Part shown: piece after piece, positions 1-14,100 of the stretch
Numbering within the stretch: position 1 is the stretch's first letter
How the letters are laid out: the number at the start of each line of letters is the position of its first letter
NCBI RefSeq assembly: GCF_051014685.1
Contig: NW_027478712.1
Span: 186,001-250,000 of the forward strand
DNA length: 64,000 nt
Origin: Ptiloglossa arizonensis
Taxonomy: Eukaryota > Arthropoda > Insecta > Hymenoptera > Colletidae
Direction of reading: 5' to 3'
Made by a program: the position numbers and the translations under genes
Notes under the pieces: generated by a model
The model's input: only the letters and a program-made list of their open reading frames with translations
What the model was told of the DNA's origin: nothing
The model's database searches: none

Positions 1-28
1 GCGAGATATGGGAGTATGAAATTAAGGA

Positions 29-44
29 ATGGTTGAGAAACCAT
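29..44. repeat. Dyad in the monomer (example): 6-bp stem, GAGA loop
   Basis: ATGGTT-GAGA-AACCAT is a perfect 6-bp inverted repeat around GAGA, which in RNA would be a GNRA tetraloop. It recurs in many monomers. Variants with GAGG in the loop keep the stem; variants reading ATGCTT or ATGATT break one pair. This entry is a representative copy. Confidence 0.8.
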
Positions 45-525
45 CAAAATTTTCGCAAGTCTGATACTCGAAACCAATAACTACAAAGGCCTAGGAGAAA
101 AATACTCATACCTTTGTAATCGGGCGGGTTCCACTTTCAGATGCAACAGGAATTTCTCGAGTTCGTCAATCCGTTCACGAGATATGGGAGTTTGAAGTTA
201 AGGAATGGTTGAGAAACCATCGAAATTTTCGCAATTCTGATGCTAGAAACGAATAACTGGAATGGCCTAGGGGAAAAGTACACACACCATTCTGATCGGG
301 CGAGTCTCTACTTTCAGATGCAACAGGAATTTCTCGAGTTCGTCAATCCGTTCGGGAGATATCGGAGTTTGAAGTTAAGGAATGGTTGGGAAACCCTCAA
401 AATTTTCGCAAGTCTGATACTCGAAACCAATAATTACAAAGGCCTAGGGGAAAAACAACATATCTTTCTAATCGGGCGAGTTTCTAATTTCAGATGCAAC
501 AGGAATTTCTCGAGTTCGTCAATCC

Positions 526-542
526 GTTCGCGAGATATGGGA
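526..542 (+). promoter_or_regulatory. CENP-B-box-like motif, 8/9 (representative monomer)
   Basis: The sequence GTTCGCGAGATATGGGA matches the vertebrate CENP-B box core NTTCGNNNNANNCGGGN at TTCG, the central A, and GGG, with one mismatch (T for C at the start of CGGG). Most monomers in the window carry this 8/9 form. Common monomer variants in this stretch (TTCGTGAGA, GAGACATGGG, GAGAAATGGG) mostly alter positions that are N in the box. A few monomers lose a core base (for example TTCAC or GAGGTATGG). Binding by a CENP-B-like protein is inference. Confidence 0.5.
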
Positions 543-3500
543 GCTTGACGTTAAGGAATGGTTGAGAAACTATCAAAATTTTCGCAAGTCTGTTACCCGA
601 AACCAATAATTACAAAGGCCTAGGTGAAAAACACACATATCTTTGTAATCGGACGAGTTTCTACTTTAAGATGCAACAGGAATTTCTCGAGTTCGTCAAT
701 CCGTTCGCGAGAAATGGGAGAATGAAGTTAAGGAATGCTTGAGAAACCATCAAAATTTTCGGTGGTCTGATACTCGAAACCAATAACTGGAATGGCCTAG
801 GGGAAAAGTACACACACCATTGTAATCGGGCGAGTTCCTACTTTTAGATGCAACAGGAATTTCTCGAGTTGGTCAATCAGTTCGCGAGATATGGGAGTTT
901 GAAGTTAAGGAATGGTTGAGGAACCATCAAAATTTTCGCAAGTCTGATACTCGAAACCAATAACTACCAAGGCCTAGGGGAAAAATACACATACCTTTGT
1001 AATCGGGCCGGTTTCCACTCTCAGATGCAACAGGAATTTCTCGAGTTCGTCAATCCGTTCGCGAGATATGGGAGTTTGAAGTTAAGGAATGGTTGAGAAA
1101 CCATCAACATTTTCGCAAGTCTGATACTCGAAACCAATAACTGGAATGGCCTAGGGGAAAAGTACACACACCATTGTAATCGGGCATGTTTCTACTGTCA
1201 GATGCAACAGGAATTTCTCGAGTTCGTCAATCCGTTCGCGAGATATGGGAGTTTGAAGTTAAGGAATGGTTGAGAAACCATCAACATTTTCGCAAGTCTG
1301 ATACTCGAAACCAATCACTGGAATGGCCTAGGGGAAAAGTACACACACCATTGTAATCGGGCATGTTTCTACTGTCAGATGCAACAGGAATTTCTCGAGT
1401 TCGTCAATCCGTTCGCGAGATATGGGGGTTTGAATTTAAGGAATGGTTGAGGAACGATCAAAATTTTCGCAAGTCTGATACTCGAAACCAATAACTACAA
1501 AGGCCTAGGGGAAAATGCACATACTTTTGTAATCGGGCGAGTTTCCACTTTCAGATGCAACAGGAATTTCTCGAGTTCGTCATTCCGTTCGCGAGATATG
1601 GGAGTTTGAAGTTAAGGAATGCTTGAGAAACCGTCAAAATTTTCGCAATTCTGATGCTAGAAACGAATAACTGGAATGGCCTAGGGGAAAAGTACACACA
1701 CCATTCTAATCGGGCGAGTCTCTACTTTCAGATGCAACAGGAATTTCTCGAGTTCGTCAATCAGTTCGCGAGATATGGGAGTTTGAAGTTAAGGAATGGT
1801 TGAGGAACCATCAAAATTTTCGCAAGTCTGATACACGAAACCAATAACTACCAAGACCTAGGGGAAAAATACACATACCTTTGTAATCGGGCCGGTTTCC
1901 ACTCTCAGATGCAACAGGAATTTCTCGAGTTCGTCAATCCGTTCGCGAGATATGGGAGTTTGAAATTAAGGAATGGTTGAGGAACCATCAATATTTTCGC
2001 AAGTCTGATACTCGAAACCAATAACTACCAAGGCCTAGGGGAAAAATACACATACCTTTGTAATCGGGCCGGTTTCCGCTCTCAGATGCAACAGGAATTT
2101 CTCGAGTTCGTCAATCCGTTCGCGAGATATGGGAGTTTGAAGTTAAGGAATGGTTGAGAAACCATCAACATTTTCGCAAGTCTGATACTCGAAACCAATA
2201 ACTGCAATGGCCTTGGGGAAAAGTACACACACCTTTGTAATCGGGCGAGTTCCTACTTTTAGATGCAACAGGAATTTCTCGAGTTCGTCAATCCGTTCGC
2301 GAGAAATGGGAGAATCAAGTTAAGGAATGCTTGAGAAACCATCAATTATTTTCGGTGGTCTGATACTCGAAACCAATAACTGGAATGGCCTAGGGGAAAA
2401 GTGCACACACCATTGTAATCGGGCGAGTTTCTGCTTTCAGATGCAATAGGAATTTCTCGAGTGCGTCGTTCCGTTCGCGAGATATGGAAGTTTGAAGTTA
2501 AGGAATGATTGAGAAACCATCAAAATTTTCGCAAGTCTGATACTCGAAACCAATAACTACAAAGGCCTTGGGGAAAAATACACGTACCGTTGTAATCGGG
2601 CGAGTTTCTGCTTTCAGATGCAATAGGAAATTCTCGAGTTCGTCATTCCGTTCGCGAGATATGGGAGTTTGAAGTTAAGGAATGGTTGAGAAACCATCAC
2701 AATTTTCGCAATTCTGATACTCGAAACCAGTAACTACCATGGCCTAGGGCAAAAATACACATACCGTTGTAATCGGGCGAGTTTCTGCTTTCAGATGCAA
2801 TAGGAAATTCTCGAGTTCGTCAATCCGTTCGCGAGATATGGAAGTTTGAAGTTAAGGAATGATTGAGAAACCATCAAAATTTTCGCAAGTCTGATACACG
2901 AAACCAATAACTGGAATATCCTAGGGGAAAAGTGCACACACCATTGTATTCGTGCGAGTTTCTACTTTCAGATGCAACAGGAATTTCTCGAGTTCGTCAT
3001 TCCGTTCGCGAGATATGGGAGTTTGAAGTTCAGGAATGGTTGAGAAACCATCAAAATTGTCGCAAGTCTGATAATCGAAACCAATAGCTGGAATTGCCTA
3101 GGGGAAAGTACACACACGCTTGTAATCGTGCGAGTTTCTGCTTTCAGATGCAACAGGAATTTCCCGAGTTCGTCAATCCGTTCGCGAGATATGGGAGTTT
3201 GAAGTTAAGGAATGGTTGAGGAACGATCAAAATTTTCGCAAGTCTGATACTCGAAATCAATGACTACAAAGGCCTAGGGGAAAATGCACATACCTTTGTA
3301 ATCGGGCGAGTTTCCACTTTCAGATGCAACAGGAATTTCTCGAGTTCGTCATTCCGTTCGCGAGATATGGGAGTTTGAAGTTAAGGAATGGTTGAGAAAC
3401 CATCGAAATTTTCGCAATTCTGATGCTAGAAACGAATAACTGGAATGGCCTAGGGGAAAAGTACACACACCATTCTAATCGGGCGAGTCTCTACTTTCAG

Positions 3501-5304
3501 ATGCAACAGGAATTTCTCGAGTTCGTCAATCCGTTCGCGAGATATGGGAGTTTGAAGTTAAGGAATGGTCGGGAAACCCTCAAAATTTTCGCAAGTCTGA
3601 TACTCGAAACCAATTACTACTTAGGACTAGGGGAAAAACACACATACCTTTGTAATCGGGCGAGTTTCCACTTTCAGATGCAACAGGAATTTCTCGAGTT
3701 CGTCATTCCGTTCGCGAGATATGGGAGTTTGAAGTTCAGGAATGGTTGAGAAACCATCAAAATTTTCGCAAGTCTGATAATCGAAACCAATAGCTGGAAT
3801 GGCCTAGGGGAAAGTACACACACGCTTGTAATCGTGCGAGTTTCTGCTTTCAGATGCAACAGGAATTTCTCGAGTTCGTCAATCCGTTCGCGAGATATGG
3901 GAGTTTGAAGTTAAGGAATGGTTGAGGAACGATCAAAATTTTCGCAAGTCTGATACTCGAAACCAATGACTACAAAGGCCTAGGGGAAAATGCACATACC
4001 TTTGTAATCGGGCGAGTTTCCACTTTCAGATGCAACAGGAATTTCTCGAGTTCGTCATTCCGTTCGCGAGATATGGGAGTTTGAAGTTAAAGAATGCTTG
4101 AGAAACCGTCAAAATTTTCGCTGGTCTGATACTCGAAACCAATAACTGGAATGACCTAGGGGAAAAGTACAAACACCATTGTAATCGGGCGAGTTTCTAC
4201 TTTCAGATGCAACAGGAATTTCTCGAGTTCGTTAATCCGTTCGCGAGATATGGGAGTTTGAATTTAAGGAATGGTTGAGGAACCATCAAAATTTTCGCAA
4301 GTCTGATACTCGAAACCAATAACCACAAAGGCCTAGGGGAAAATGTAGGTACCATTGTTATCGGGCGAGTTTCCACTTTCAGATGCAACAGGAATTTCTC
4401 GAGTTCGTCATTCCGTTCGCGAGATATGGGAGTTTGAAGTTAAGGAATGGTTGAGAAACCATCAACGTTTTCGCAAATCTGATACTCGAAACCAATAACT
4501 GGAATGGCCTAGGGGAAAAGTACACACACCATTGTAATCGGGCATGTCTCTACTTTCAGATCCAACAGGAATTTCTCGAGTTCGTCAATCCGTTCGCGAG
4601 AAATGGGAGAATGAATTTAAGGAATGCTGGAGAAACCATCAACATTTTCGCAAATCTGATACTCGAAACCAATAACTGGAATGGCCTAGGGGAAAAGTAC
4701 ACACACCATTGTAATCGGGCGAGTTTCTACTTCTAGATACAACAGGAATTTCTCGAGTTCGTCAATCCGTTCGCGAGATATGGGAGTTTGAAATTAAGGA
4801 ATGGTTGAGGAACCATCAATATTTTCGCAAGTCTGATACTCGAAACCAATAACTACCAAGGCCTAGGGGAAAAATACACATACCTTTGTAATCGGGCCGG
4901 TTTCCGCTCTCAGATGCAACAGGAATTTCTCGAGTCCGTCAATCCGTTCGCGAGATATGGGAGTTTGAAGTTAAGGAATGGTTGAGAAACCATCAACATT
5001 TTCGCAAGTCTGATACTCGAAACCAATAACTGCAATGGCCTTGGGGAAAAGTACACACACCTTTGTAATCGGGCGAGTTCCTACTTTTAGATGCAACAGG
5101 AATTTCTCGAGTTCGTCAATCCGTTCGCGAGAAATGGGAGAATCAAGTTAAGGAATGCTTGAGAAACCATCAATTATTTTCGGTGGTCTGATACTCGAAA
5201 CCAATAACTGGAATGGCCTAGGGGAAAAATACACGTACCGTTGTAATCGGGCGAGTTTCTGCTTTCAGATGCAATAGGAAATTCTCGAGTTCGTCAATCC
5301 GTTC

Positions 5305-5324
5305 GCGAGATATGGCGAGATATG
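5305..5324. repeat. 10-bp microduplication inside a monomer
   Basis: GCGAGATATG occurs twice in direct tandem (5305-5314 and 5315-5324), lengthening one monomer. It falls within the CENP-B-box-like motif and changes the spacing there. Confidence 0.9.
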
Positions 5325-8157
5325 GGAGTTTGAAGTTAAGGAATGGTTGAGAAACCATCACAATTTTCGCAATTCTGATACTCGAAACCAGTAACTACCA
5401 TGGCCTAGGGCAAAAATACACATACCGTTGTAATCGGGCGAGTTTCTGCTTTCAGATGCAATAGGAAATTCTCGAGTTCGTCAATCCGTTCGCGAGATAT
5501 GGAAGTTTGAAGTTAAGGAATGATTGAGAAACATCAAAATTTTCGCAAGTCTGATACACGAAACCAATAACTGGAATTTCCTAGGGGAAAAGTGCACACA
5601 CCATTGTATTCGTGCGAGTTTCTACTTTCAGATGCAACAGGAATTTCTCGAGTTCGTCATTCCGTTCGCGAGATATGGGAGTTTGAAGTTCAGGAATGGT
5701 TGAGAAACCATCAAAATTTCGCAAGTCTGATAATCGAAACAATAGCTGGAATGGCCTAGGGAAAGTACACACACGCTTGTAATCGTGCGAGTTTCTGCTT
5801 TCAGATGCAACAGGAATTTCTCGAGTTCGTCAATCCGTTCGCGAGATATGGGAGTTTGAAGTTAAGGAATGGTTGAGGAACGATCAAAATTTTCGCAAGT
5901 CTGATACTCGAAACCAATGACTACAAAGGCCTAGGTGAAAATGCACATACCTTTGTAATCGGGCGAGTTTCCACTTTCAGATGCAACAGGAATTTCTCGA
6001 GTTCGTCATTCCGTTCGCGAGATATGGGAGTTTGAAGTTAAAGAATGCTTGAGAAACCGTCAAAATTTTCGCTGGTCTGATACTCGAAACCAATAACTGG
6101 AATGACCTAGGGGAAAAGTACAAACACCATTGTAATCGGGCGAGTTTCTACTTTCAGATGCAACAGGATTTCTCGAGTTCGTTAATCCGTTCGCGAGATA
6201 TGGGAGTTTGAATTTAAGGAATGGTTGAGGAACGATCAAAATTTTCGCAAGTCTGATACTCGAAACCAATAACTACAACGGCCTAGGGGAAAATGCACAT
6301 ACCTTTGTAATCGGGCGAGTTTCCACTTCAGATGCAACAGGAATTTCTCGAGTTCGTCATTCCGTTCGCGAGATATGGGAGTTTGTAATTAAGGAATGGT
6401 TGAGAAACCATCGAAATTTTCGCAAGTCTGATACTCGAAACCAATAACTACAAAGGCCTAGGGGAAAAATACACATACCTTTGTAATCGGGCGAGTTTCC
6501 ACTTTCAGATGCAACAGGAATTTCTCGAGTTCGTCAATCCGTTCACGAGATATGGGAGTTTGAAGTTAAGGAATGGTTGAGAAACCATCGAAATTTTCGC
6601 AATTCTGATGCTAGAAACGAATAACTGGAATGGCCTAGGGGAAAAGTACACACACCATTCTAATCGGGCGAGTCTCTACTTTCAGATGCAACAGGAATTT
6701 CTCGAGTTCGTCAATCCGTTCGCGAGATATGGGAGGTTGAAGTTAAGGAATGGTTGAGAAACCATCAACATTTTCGCAAGTCTGATGCTCGAAACAATAA
6801 CTGCAATGGCCTTGGGGAAAAGTACACACACCTTTGTAATCGGGCGAGTTCCTACTTTTAGATGCAACAGGAATTTCTCGAGTTCGTCAATCCGTTCGCG
6901 AGATATGGGAGTTTGAAGTTCAGGAATGGTTGAGAAACCATCAAAATTTTCGCAAGTCTGATAATCGAAACCAATAGCTGGAATGGCCTAGGGAAAGTAC
7001 ACACACGCTTGTAATCGTGCGAGTTTCTGCTTTCAGATGCAACAGGAATTTCTCGAGTTCGTCAATCCGTTCGCGAGATATGGGAGTTTGAAGTTAAGGA
7101 ATGGTTGAGGAACGATCAAAATTTTCGCAAGTCTGATACTCGAAACCAATGACTACAAAGGCCTAGGGGAAAATGCACATACCTTTGTAATCGGGCGAGT
7201 TTCCACTTTCAGATGCAACAGGAATTTCTCGAGTTCGTCATTCCGTTCGCGAGATATGGGAGTTTGAAGTTAAAGAATGCTTGAGAAACCGTCAAAATTT
7301 TCGCTGGTCTGATACTCGAAACCAATAACTGGAATGACCTAGGGAAAAGTACAAACACCATTGTAATCGGGCGAGTTCTACTTTCAGATGCAACAGGAAT
7401 TTCTCGAGTTCGTTAATCGTTCGCGAGATATGGGAGTTTGAATTTAAGGAATGGTTGAGGAACGATCAAAATTTTCGCAAGTCTGATACTCGAAACCAAT
7501 AACTACAACGGCCTAGGGGAAAATGCACATACCTTTGTAATCGGGCGAGTTTCCACTTTCAGATGCAACAGGAATTTCTCGAGTTCGTCATTCCGTTCGC
7601 GAGATATGGGAGTTTGTAATTAAGGAATGGTTGAGAAACCATCGAAATTTTCGCAAGTCTGATACTCGAAACCAATAACTACAAAGGCCTAGGGGAAAAA
7701 TACACATACCTTTGTAATCGGGCGAGTTTCCACTTTCAGATGCAACAGGAATTTCTCGAGTTCGTCAATCCGTTCACGAGATATGGGAGTTTGAAGTTAA
7801 GGAATGGTTGAGAAACCATCGAAATTTTCGCAATTCTGATGCTAGAAACGAATAACTGGAATGGCCTAGGGGAAAAGTACACACACCATTCTAATCGGGC
7901 GAGTCTCTACTTTCAGATGCAACAGGAATTTCTCGAGTTCGTCAATCCGTTCGCGAGATATGGGAGGTTGAAGTTAAGGAATGGTTGAGAAACCATCAAC
8001 ATTTTCGCAAGTCTGATACTCGAAACCAATAACTGCAATGGCCTTGGGGAAAAGTACACACACCTTTGTAATCGGGCGAGTTCCTACTTTTAGATGCAAC
8101 AGGAATTTCTCGAGTTCGTCAATCCGTTCGCGAGAAATGGGAGAATCAAGTTAAGGA

Positions 8158-11100
8158 ATGCTTGAGAAACCATCAATTATTTTCGGTGGTCTGATACTCG
8201 AAACCAATAACTGGAATGGCCTAGGGGAAAAGTGCACCCACCATTGTAATCGGGCGAGTTTCTGCTTTCAGATGCAACAGGAATTTCTCGAGTGCGTCGT
8301 TCCGTTCGCGAGATATGGAAGTTTGAAGTTAAGGAATGATTGAGAAACCATCAAAATTTTCGCAAGTCTGATACTCGAAACCAATAACTACAAAGGCCTT
8401 GGGGAAAAATACTCGTACCGTTGTAATCGGGCGAGTTTCTGCTTTCAGATGCGATAGGAAATTCTCGAGTTCGTCAATCCGTTCGCGAGATATGGGAGTT
8501 TGAAGTTAAGGAATGGTTGAGAAACCATCACAATTTTCGCAATTCTGATACTCGAAACCAGTAACTACCATGGCCTAGGGCAAAAATACACATACCGTTG
8601 TAATCGGGCGAGTTTCTGCTTTCAGATGCAATAGGAAATTCTCGAGTTCGTCAATCCGTTCGCGAGATATGGAAGTTTGAAGTTAAGGAATGATTGAGAA
8701 ACCATCAAAATTTTCGCAAGTCTGATACACGAAACCAATAACTGGAATTTCCTAGGGGAAAAGTGCACACACCATTGTATTCGTGCGAGTTTCTACTTTC
8801 AGATGCAACAGGAATTTCTCGAGTTCGTCATTCCGTTCGCGAGATATGGGAGTTTGAAGTTCAGGAATGGTTGAGAAACCATCAAAATTTTCGCAAGTCT
8901 GATAATCGAAACCAATAGCTGGAATGGCCTAGGGGAAAGTACACACACGCTTGTAATCGTGCGAGTTTCTGCTTTCAGATGCAACAGGAATTTCTCGAGT
9001 TCGTCAATCCGTTCGCGAGATATGGGAGTTTGAAGTTAAGGAATGGTTGAGGAACGATCAAAATTTTCGCAAGTCTGATACCCGAAATCAATGACTACAA
9101 AGGCCTAGGGGAAAAATACACATACCTTTGTAATCGGGCGAGTTTCCACTTTCAGATGCAACAGGAATTTCTCGAGTTCGTCAATCCGTTCACGAGATAT
9201 GGGAGTTTGAAGTTAAGGAATGGTTGAGAAACCATCGAAATTTTCGCAATTCTGATGCTAGAAACGAATAACTGGAATGGCCTAGGGGAAAAGTACACAC
9301 ACCATTCTAATCGGGCGAGTCTCTACTTTCAGATGCAACAGGAATTTCTCGAGTTCGTCAATCCGTTCGCGAGATATGGGAGTTTGAAGTTAAGGAATGG
9401 TCGGGAAACCCTCAAAATTTTCGCAAGTCTGATACTCGAAACCAATTACTACTTAGGCCTAGGGGAAAAACACACATACCTTTGTAATCGGGCGAGTTTC
9501 CACTTTCAGATGCAACAGGAATTTCTCGAGTTCGTCATTCCGTTCGCGAGATATGGGAGTTTGAAGTTCAGGAATGGTTGAGAAACCATCAAAATTTTCG
9601 CAAGTCTGATAATCGAAACCAATAGCTGGAATGGCCTAGGGGAAAGTACACACACGCTTGTAATCGTGCGAGTTTCTGCTTTCAGATGCAACAGGAATTT
9701 CTCGAGTTCGTCAATCCGTTCGCGAGATATGGGAGTTTGAAGTTAAGGAATGGTTGAGGAACGATCAAAATTTTCGCAAGTCTGATACTCGAAACCAATA
9801 ACTACAACGGCCTAGGGGAAAATGCACATACCTTTGTATTCGGGCGAGTTTCCACTTCCAGATGCTACAGGAATTTCTCGAGTTCGTCAATCCGTTCACG
9901 AGATATGGGAGTTTGAAGTTAAGGAATGGTTGAGAAACCATCGAAATTTTCGCAATTCTGATGCTAGAAACGAATAACTGGAATGGCCTAGGGGAAAAGT
10001 ACACACACCATTCTAATCGGGCGAGTCTCTACTTTCAGATGCAACAGGAATTTCTCGAGTTCGTCAATCCGTTCGCGAGATATGGGAGGTTGAAGTTAAG
10101 GAATGGTTGAGAAACCATCAACATTTTCGCAAGTCTGATACTCGAAACCAATAACTGCAATGGCCTTGGGGAAAAGTACACACACCTTTGTAATCGGGCG
10201 AGTTCCTACTTTTAGATGCAACAGGAATTTCTCGAGTTCGTCAATCCGTTCGCGAGAAATGGGAGAATCAAGTTAAGGAATGCTTGAGAAACCATCAATT
10301 ATTTTCGGTGGTCTGATACTCGAAACCAATAACTGGAATGGCCTAGGGGAAAAGTGCACCCACCATTGTAATCGGGCGAGTTTCTGCTTTCAGATGCAAC
10401 AGGAATTTCTCGAGTGCGTCGTTCCGTTCGCGAGATATGGAAGTTTGAAGTTAAGGAATGATTGAGAAACCATCAAAATTTTCGCAAGTCTGATACTCGA
10501 AACCAATAACTACAAAGGCCTTGGGGAAAAATACTCGTACCGTTGTAATCGGGCGAGTTTCTGCTTTCAGATGCGATAGGAAATTCTCGAGTTCGTCAAT
10601 CCGTTCGCGAGATATGGGAGTTTGAAGTTAAGGAATGGTTGAGAAACCATCACAATTTTCGCAATTCTGATACTCGAAACCAGTAACTACCATGGCCTAG
10701 GGCAAAAATACACATACCGTTGTAATCGGGCGAGTTTCTGCTTTCAGATGCAATAGGAAATTCTCGAGTTCGTCAATCCGTTCGCGAGATATGGAAGTTT
10801 GAAGTTAAGGAATGATTGAGAAACCATCAAAATTTTCGCAAGTCTGATACACGAAACCAATAACTGGAATTTCCTAGGGGAAAAGTGCACACACCATTGT
10901 ATTCGTGCGTGTTTCTACTTTCAGATGCAACAGGAATTTCTCGAGTTCGTCATTCCGTTCGCGAGATATGGGAGTTTGAAGTTCAGGAATGGTTGAGAAA
11001 CCATCAAAATTTTCGCAAGTCTGATAATCGAAACCAATAGCTGGAATGGCCTAGGGGAAAGTACACACACGCTTGTAATCGTGCGAGTTTCTGCTTTCAG

Positions 11101-14100
11101 ATGCAACAGGAATTTCTCGAGTTCGTCAATCCGTTCGCGAGATATGGGAGTTTGAAGTTAAGGAATGGTTGAGGAACGATCAAAATTTTCGCAAGTCTGA
11201 TACCCGAAATCAATGACTACAAAGGCCTAGGGGAAAAATACACATACCTTTGTAATCGGGCGAGTTTCCACTTTCAGATGCAACAGGAATTTCTCGAGTT
11301 CGTCAATCCGTTCACGAGATATGGGAGTTTGAAGTTAAGGAATGGTTGAGAAACCATCGAAATTTTCGCAATTCTGATGCTAGAAACGAATAACTGGAAT
11401 GGCCTAGGGGAAAAGTACACACACCATTCTAATCGGGCGAGTCTCTACTTTCAGATGCAACAGGAATTTCTCGAGTTCGTCAATCCGTTCGCGAGATATG
11501 GGAGTTTGAAGTTAAGGAATGGTCGGGAAACCCTCAAAATTTTCGCAAGTCTGATACTCGAAACCAATTACTACTTAGGCCTAGGGGAAAAACACACATA
11601 CCTTTGTAATCGGGCGAGTTTCCACTTTCAGATGCAACAGGAATTTCTCGAGTTCGTCATTCCGTTCGCGAGATATGGGAGTTTGAAGTTCAGGAATGGT
11701 TGAGAAACCATCAAAATTTTCGCAAGTCTGATAATCGAAACCAATAGCTGGAATGGCCTAGGGGAAAGTACACACACGCTTGTAATCGTGCGAGTTTCTG
11801 CTTTCAGATGCAACAGGAATTTCTCGAGTTCGTCAATCCGTTCGCGAGATATGGGAGTTTGAAGTTAAGGAATGGTTGAGGAACGATCAAAATTTTCGCA
11901 AGTCTGATACTCGAAACCAATAACTACAACGGCCTAGGGGAAAAGTACACACACCATTGTAATCGGGCGAGTTTCTACTTCTAGATGCAACAGGAATTTC
12001 TCGAGTTCGTCAATCCGTTCGCGAGATATGGGAGTTTGAAATTAAGGAATGGTTGAGGAACCATCAATATTTTCGCAAGTCTGATACTCGAAACCAATAA
12101 CTACCAAGGCCTAGGGGAAAAATACACATACCTTTGTAATCGGGCCGGTTTCCGCTCTCAGATGCAACAGGAATTTCTCGAGTCCGTCAATCCGTTCGCG
12201 AGATATGGGAGTTTGAAGTTAAGGAATGGTTGAGAAACCATCAACATTTTCGCAAGTCTGATACTCGAAACCAATAACTGCAATGGCCTTGGGGAAAAGT
12301 ACACACACCTTTGTAATCGGGCGAGTTCCTACTTTTAGATGCAACAGGAATTTCTCGAGTTCGTCAATCCGTTCGCGAGAAATGGGAGAATCAAGTTAAG
12401 GAATGCTTGAGAAACCATCAATTATTTTCGGTGGTCTGATACTCGAAACCAATAACTGGAATGGCCTAGGGGAAAAGTGCACCCACCATTGTAATCGGGC
12501 GAGTTTCTGCTTTCAGATGCAACAGGAATTTCTCGAGTGCGTCGTTCCGTTCGCGAGATATGGAAGTTTGAAGTTAAGGAATGATTGAGAAACCATCAAA
12601 ATTTTCGCAAGTCTGATACTCGAAACCAATAACTACAAAGGCCTTGGGGAAAAATACTCGTACCGTTGTAATCGGGCGAGTTTCTGCTTTCAGATGCGAT
12701 AGGAAATTCTCGAGTTCGTCAATCCGTTCGCGAGATATGGGAGTTTGAAGTTAAGGAATGGTTGAGAAACCATCACAATTTTCGCAATTCTGATACTCGA
12801 AACCAGTAACTACCATGGCCTAGGGCAAAAATACACATACCGTTGTAATCGGGCGAGTTTCTGCTTTCAGATGCAATAGGAAATTCTCGAGTTCGTCAAT
12901 CCGTTCGCGAGATATGGAAGTTTGAAGTTAAGGAATGATTGAGAAACCATCAAAATTTTCGCAAGTCTGATACACGAAACCAATAACTGGAATTTCCTAG
13001 GGGAAAAGTGCACACACCATTGTATTCGTGCGTGTTTCTACTTTCAGATGCAACAGGAATTTCTCGAGTTCGTCATTCCGTTCGCGAGATATGGGAGTTT
13101 GAAGTTCAGGAATGGTTGAGAAACCATCAAAATTTTCGCAAGTCTGATAATCGAAACCAATAGCTGGAATGGCCTAGGGGAAAGTACACACACGCTTGTA
13201 ATCGTGCGAGTTTCTGCTTTCAGATGCAACAGGAATTTCTCGAGTTCGTCAATCCGTTCGCGAGATATGGGAGTTTGAAGTTAAGGAATGGTTGAGGAAC
13301 GATCAAAATTTTCGCAAGTCTGATACCCGAAATCAATGACTACAAAGGCCTAGGGGAAAAATACACATACCTTTGTAATCGGGCGAGTTTCCACTTTCAG
13401 ATGCAACAGGAATTTCTCGAGTTCGTCAATCCGTTCACGAGATATGGGAGTTTGAAGTTAAGGAATGGTTGAGAAACCAACGAAATTTTCGCAATTCTGA
13501 TGCTAGAAACGAATAACTGGAATGGCCTAGGGGAAAAGTACACACACCATTCTAATCGGGCGAGTCTCTACTTTCAGATGCAACAGGAATTTCTCGAGTT
13601 CGTCAATCCGTTCGCGAGATATGGGAGTTTGAAGTTAAGGAATGGTCGGGAAACCCTCAAAATTTTCGCAAGTCTGATACTCGAAACCAATTACTACTTA
13701 GGCCTAGGGGAAAAACACACATACCTTTGTAATCGGGCGAGTTTCCACTTTCAGATGCAACAGGAATTTCTCGAGTTCGTCATTCCGTTCGCGAGATATG
13801 GGAGTTTGAAGTTCAGGAATGGTTGAGAAACCATCAAAATTTTCGCAAGTCTGATAATCGAAACCAATAGCTGGAATGGCCTAGGGGAAAGTACACACAC
13901 GCTTGTAATCGTGCGAGTTTCTGCTTTCAGATGCAACAGGAATTTCTCGAGTTCGTCAATCCGTTCGCGAGATATGGGAGTTTGAAATTAAGGAATGGTT
14001 GAGGAACCATCAATATTTTCGCAAGTCTGATTTTCGAAACCAATAACTACCAAGGCCTAGGGGAAAAATACACATACCTTTGTAATCGGGCCGGTTTCCG

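Larger units (their letters stand above)
1..8157. repeat. Satellite, irregular HOR zone
   Basis: Monomer types from the 12-mer HOR appear here in looser order. The marker monomer containing TTATTTTCGGTGG has its local ATG at 2327, 5155 and 8158, spaced 2828 bp (16 monomers) and 3003 bp (17 monomers). Segments around 3.7-4.3 kb recur around 5.7-6.3 kb and 6.9-7.5 kb. Between about 5.5 and 7.45 kb many single-base deletions fall in short homopolymers (see findings). Confidence 0.85.

Noticed and set aside
3423..3749. 108-codon plus-strand ORF repeated at 9255, 11377, 13500, 15446, 19690 and 23752
   Set aside because: It is a translation of the satellite: 177 bp is 59 codons, so a frame continues through monomers until a monomer-specific stop. 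Repetition follows the HOR, not selection on a protein, and there is no domain or start context.
8799..8984. 61-codon minus-strand ORFs (many copies)
   Set aside because: These are antisense translations of the same monomer stretch, appearing wherever one monomer type occurs. No evidence supports a gene.
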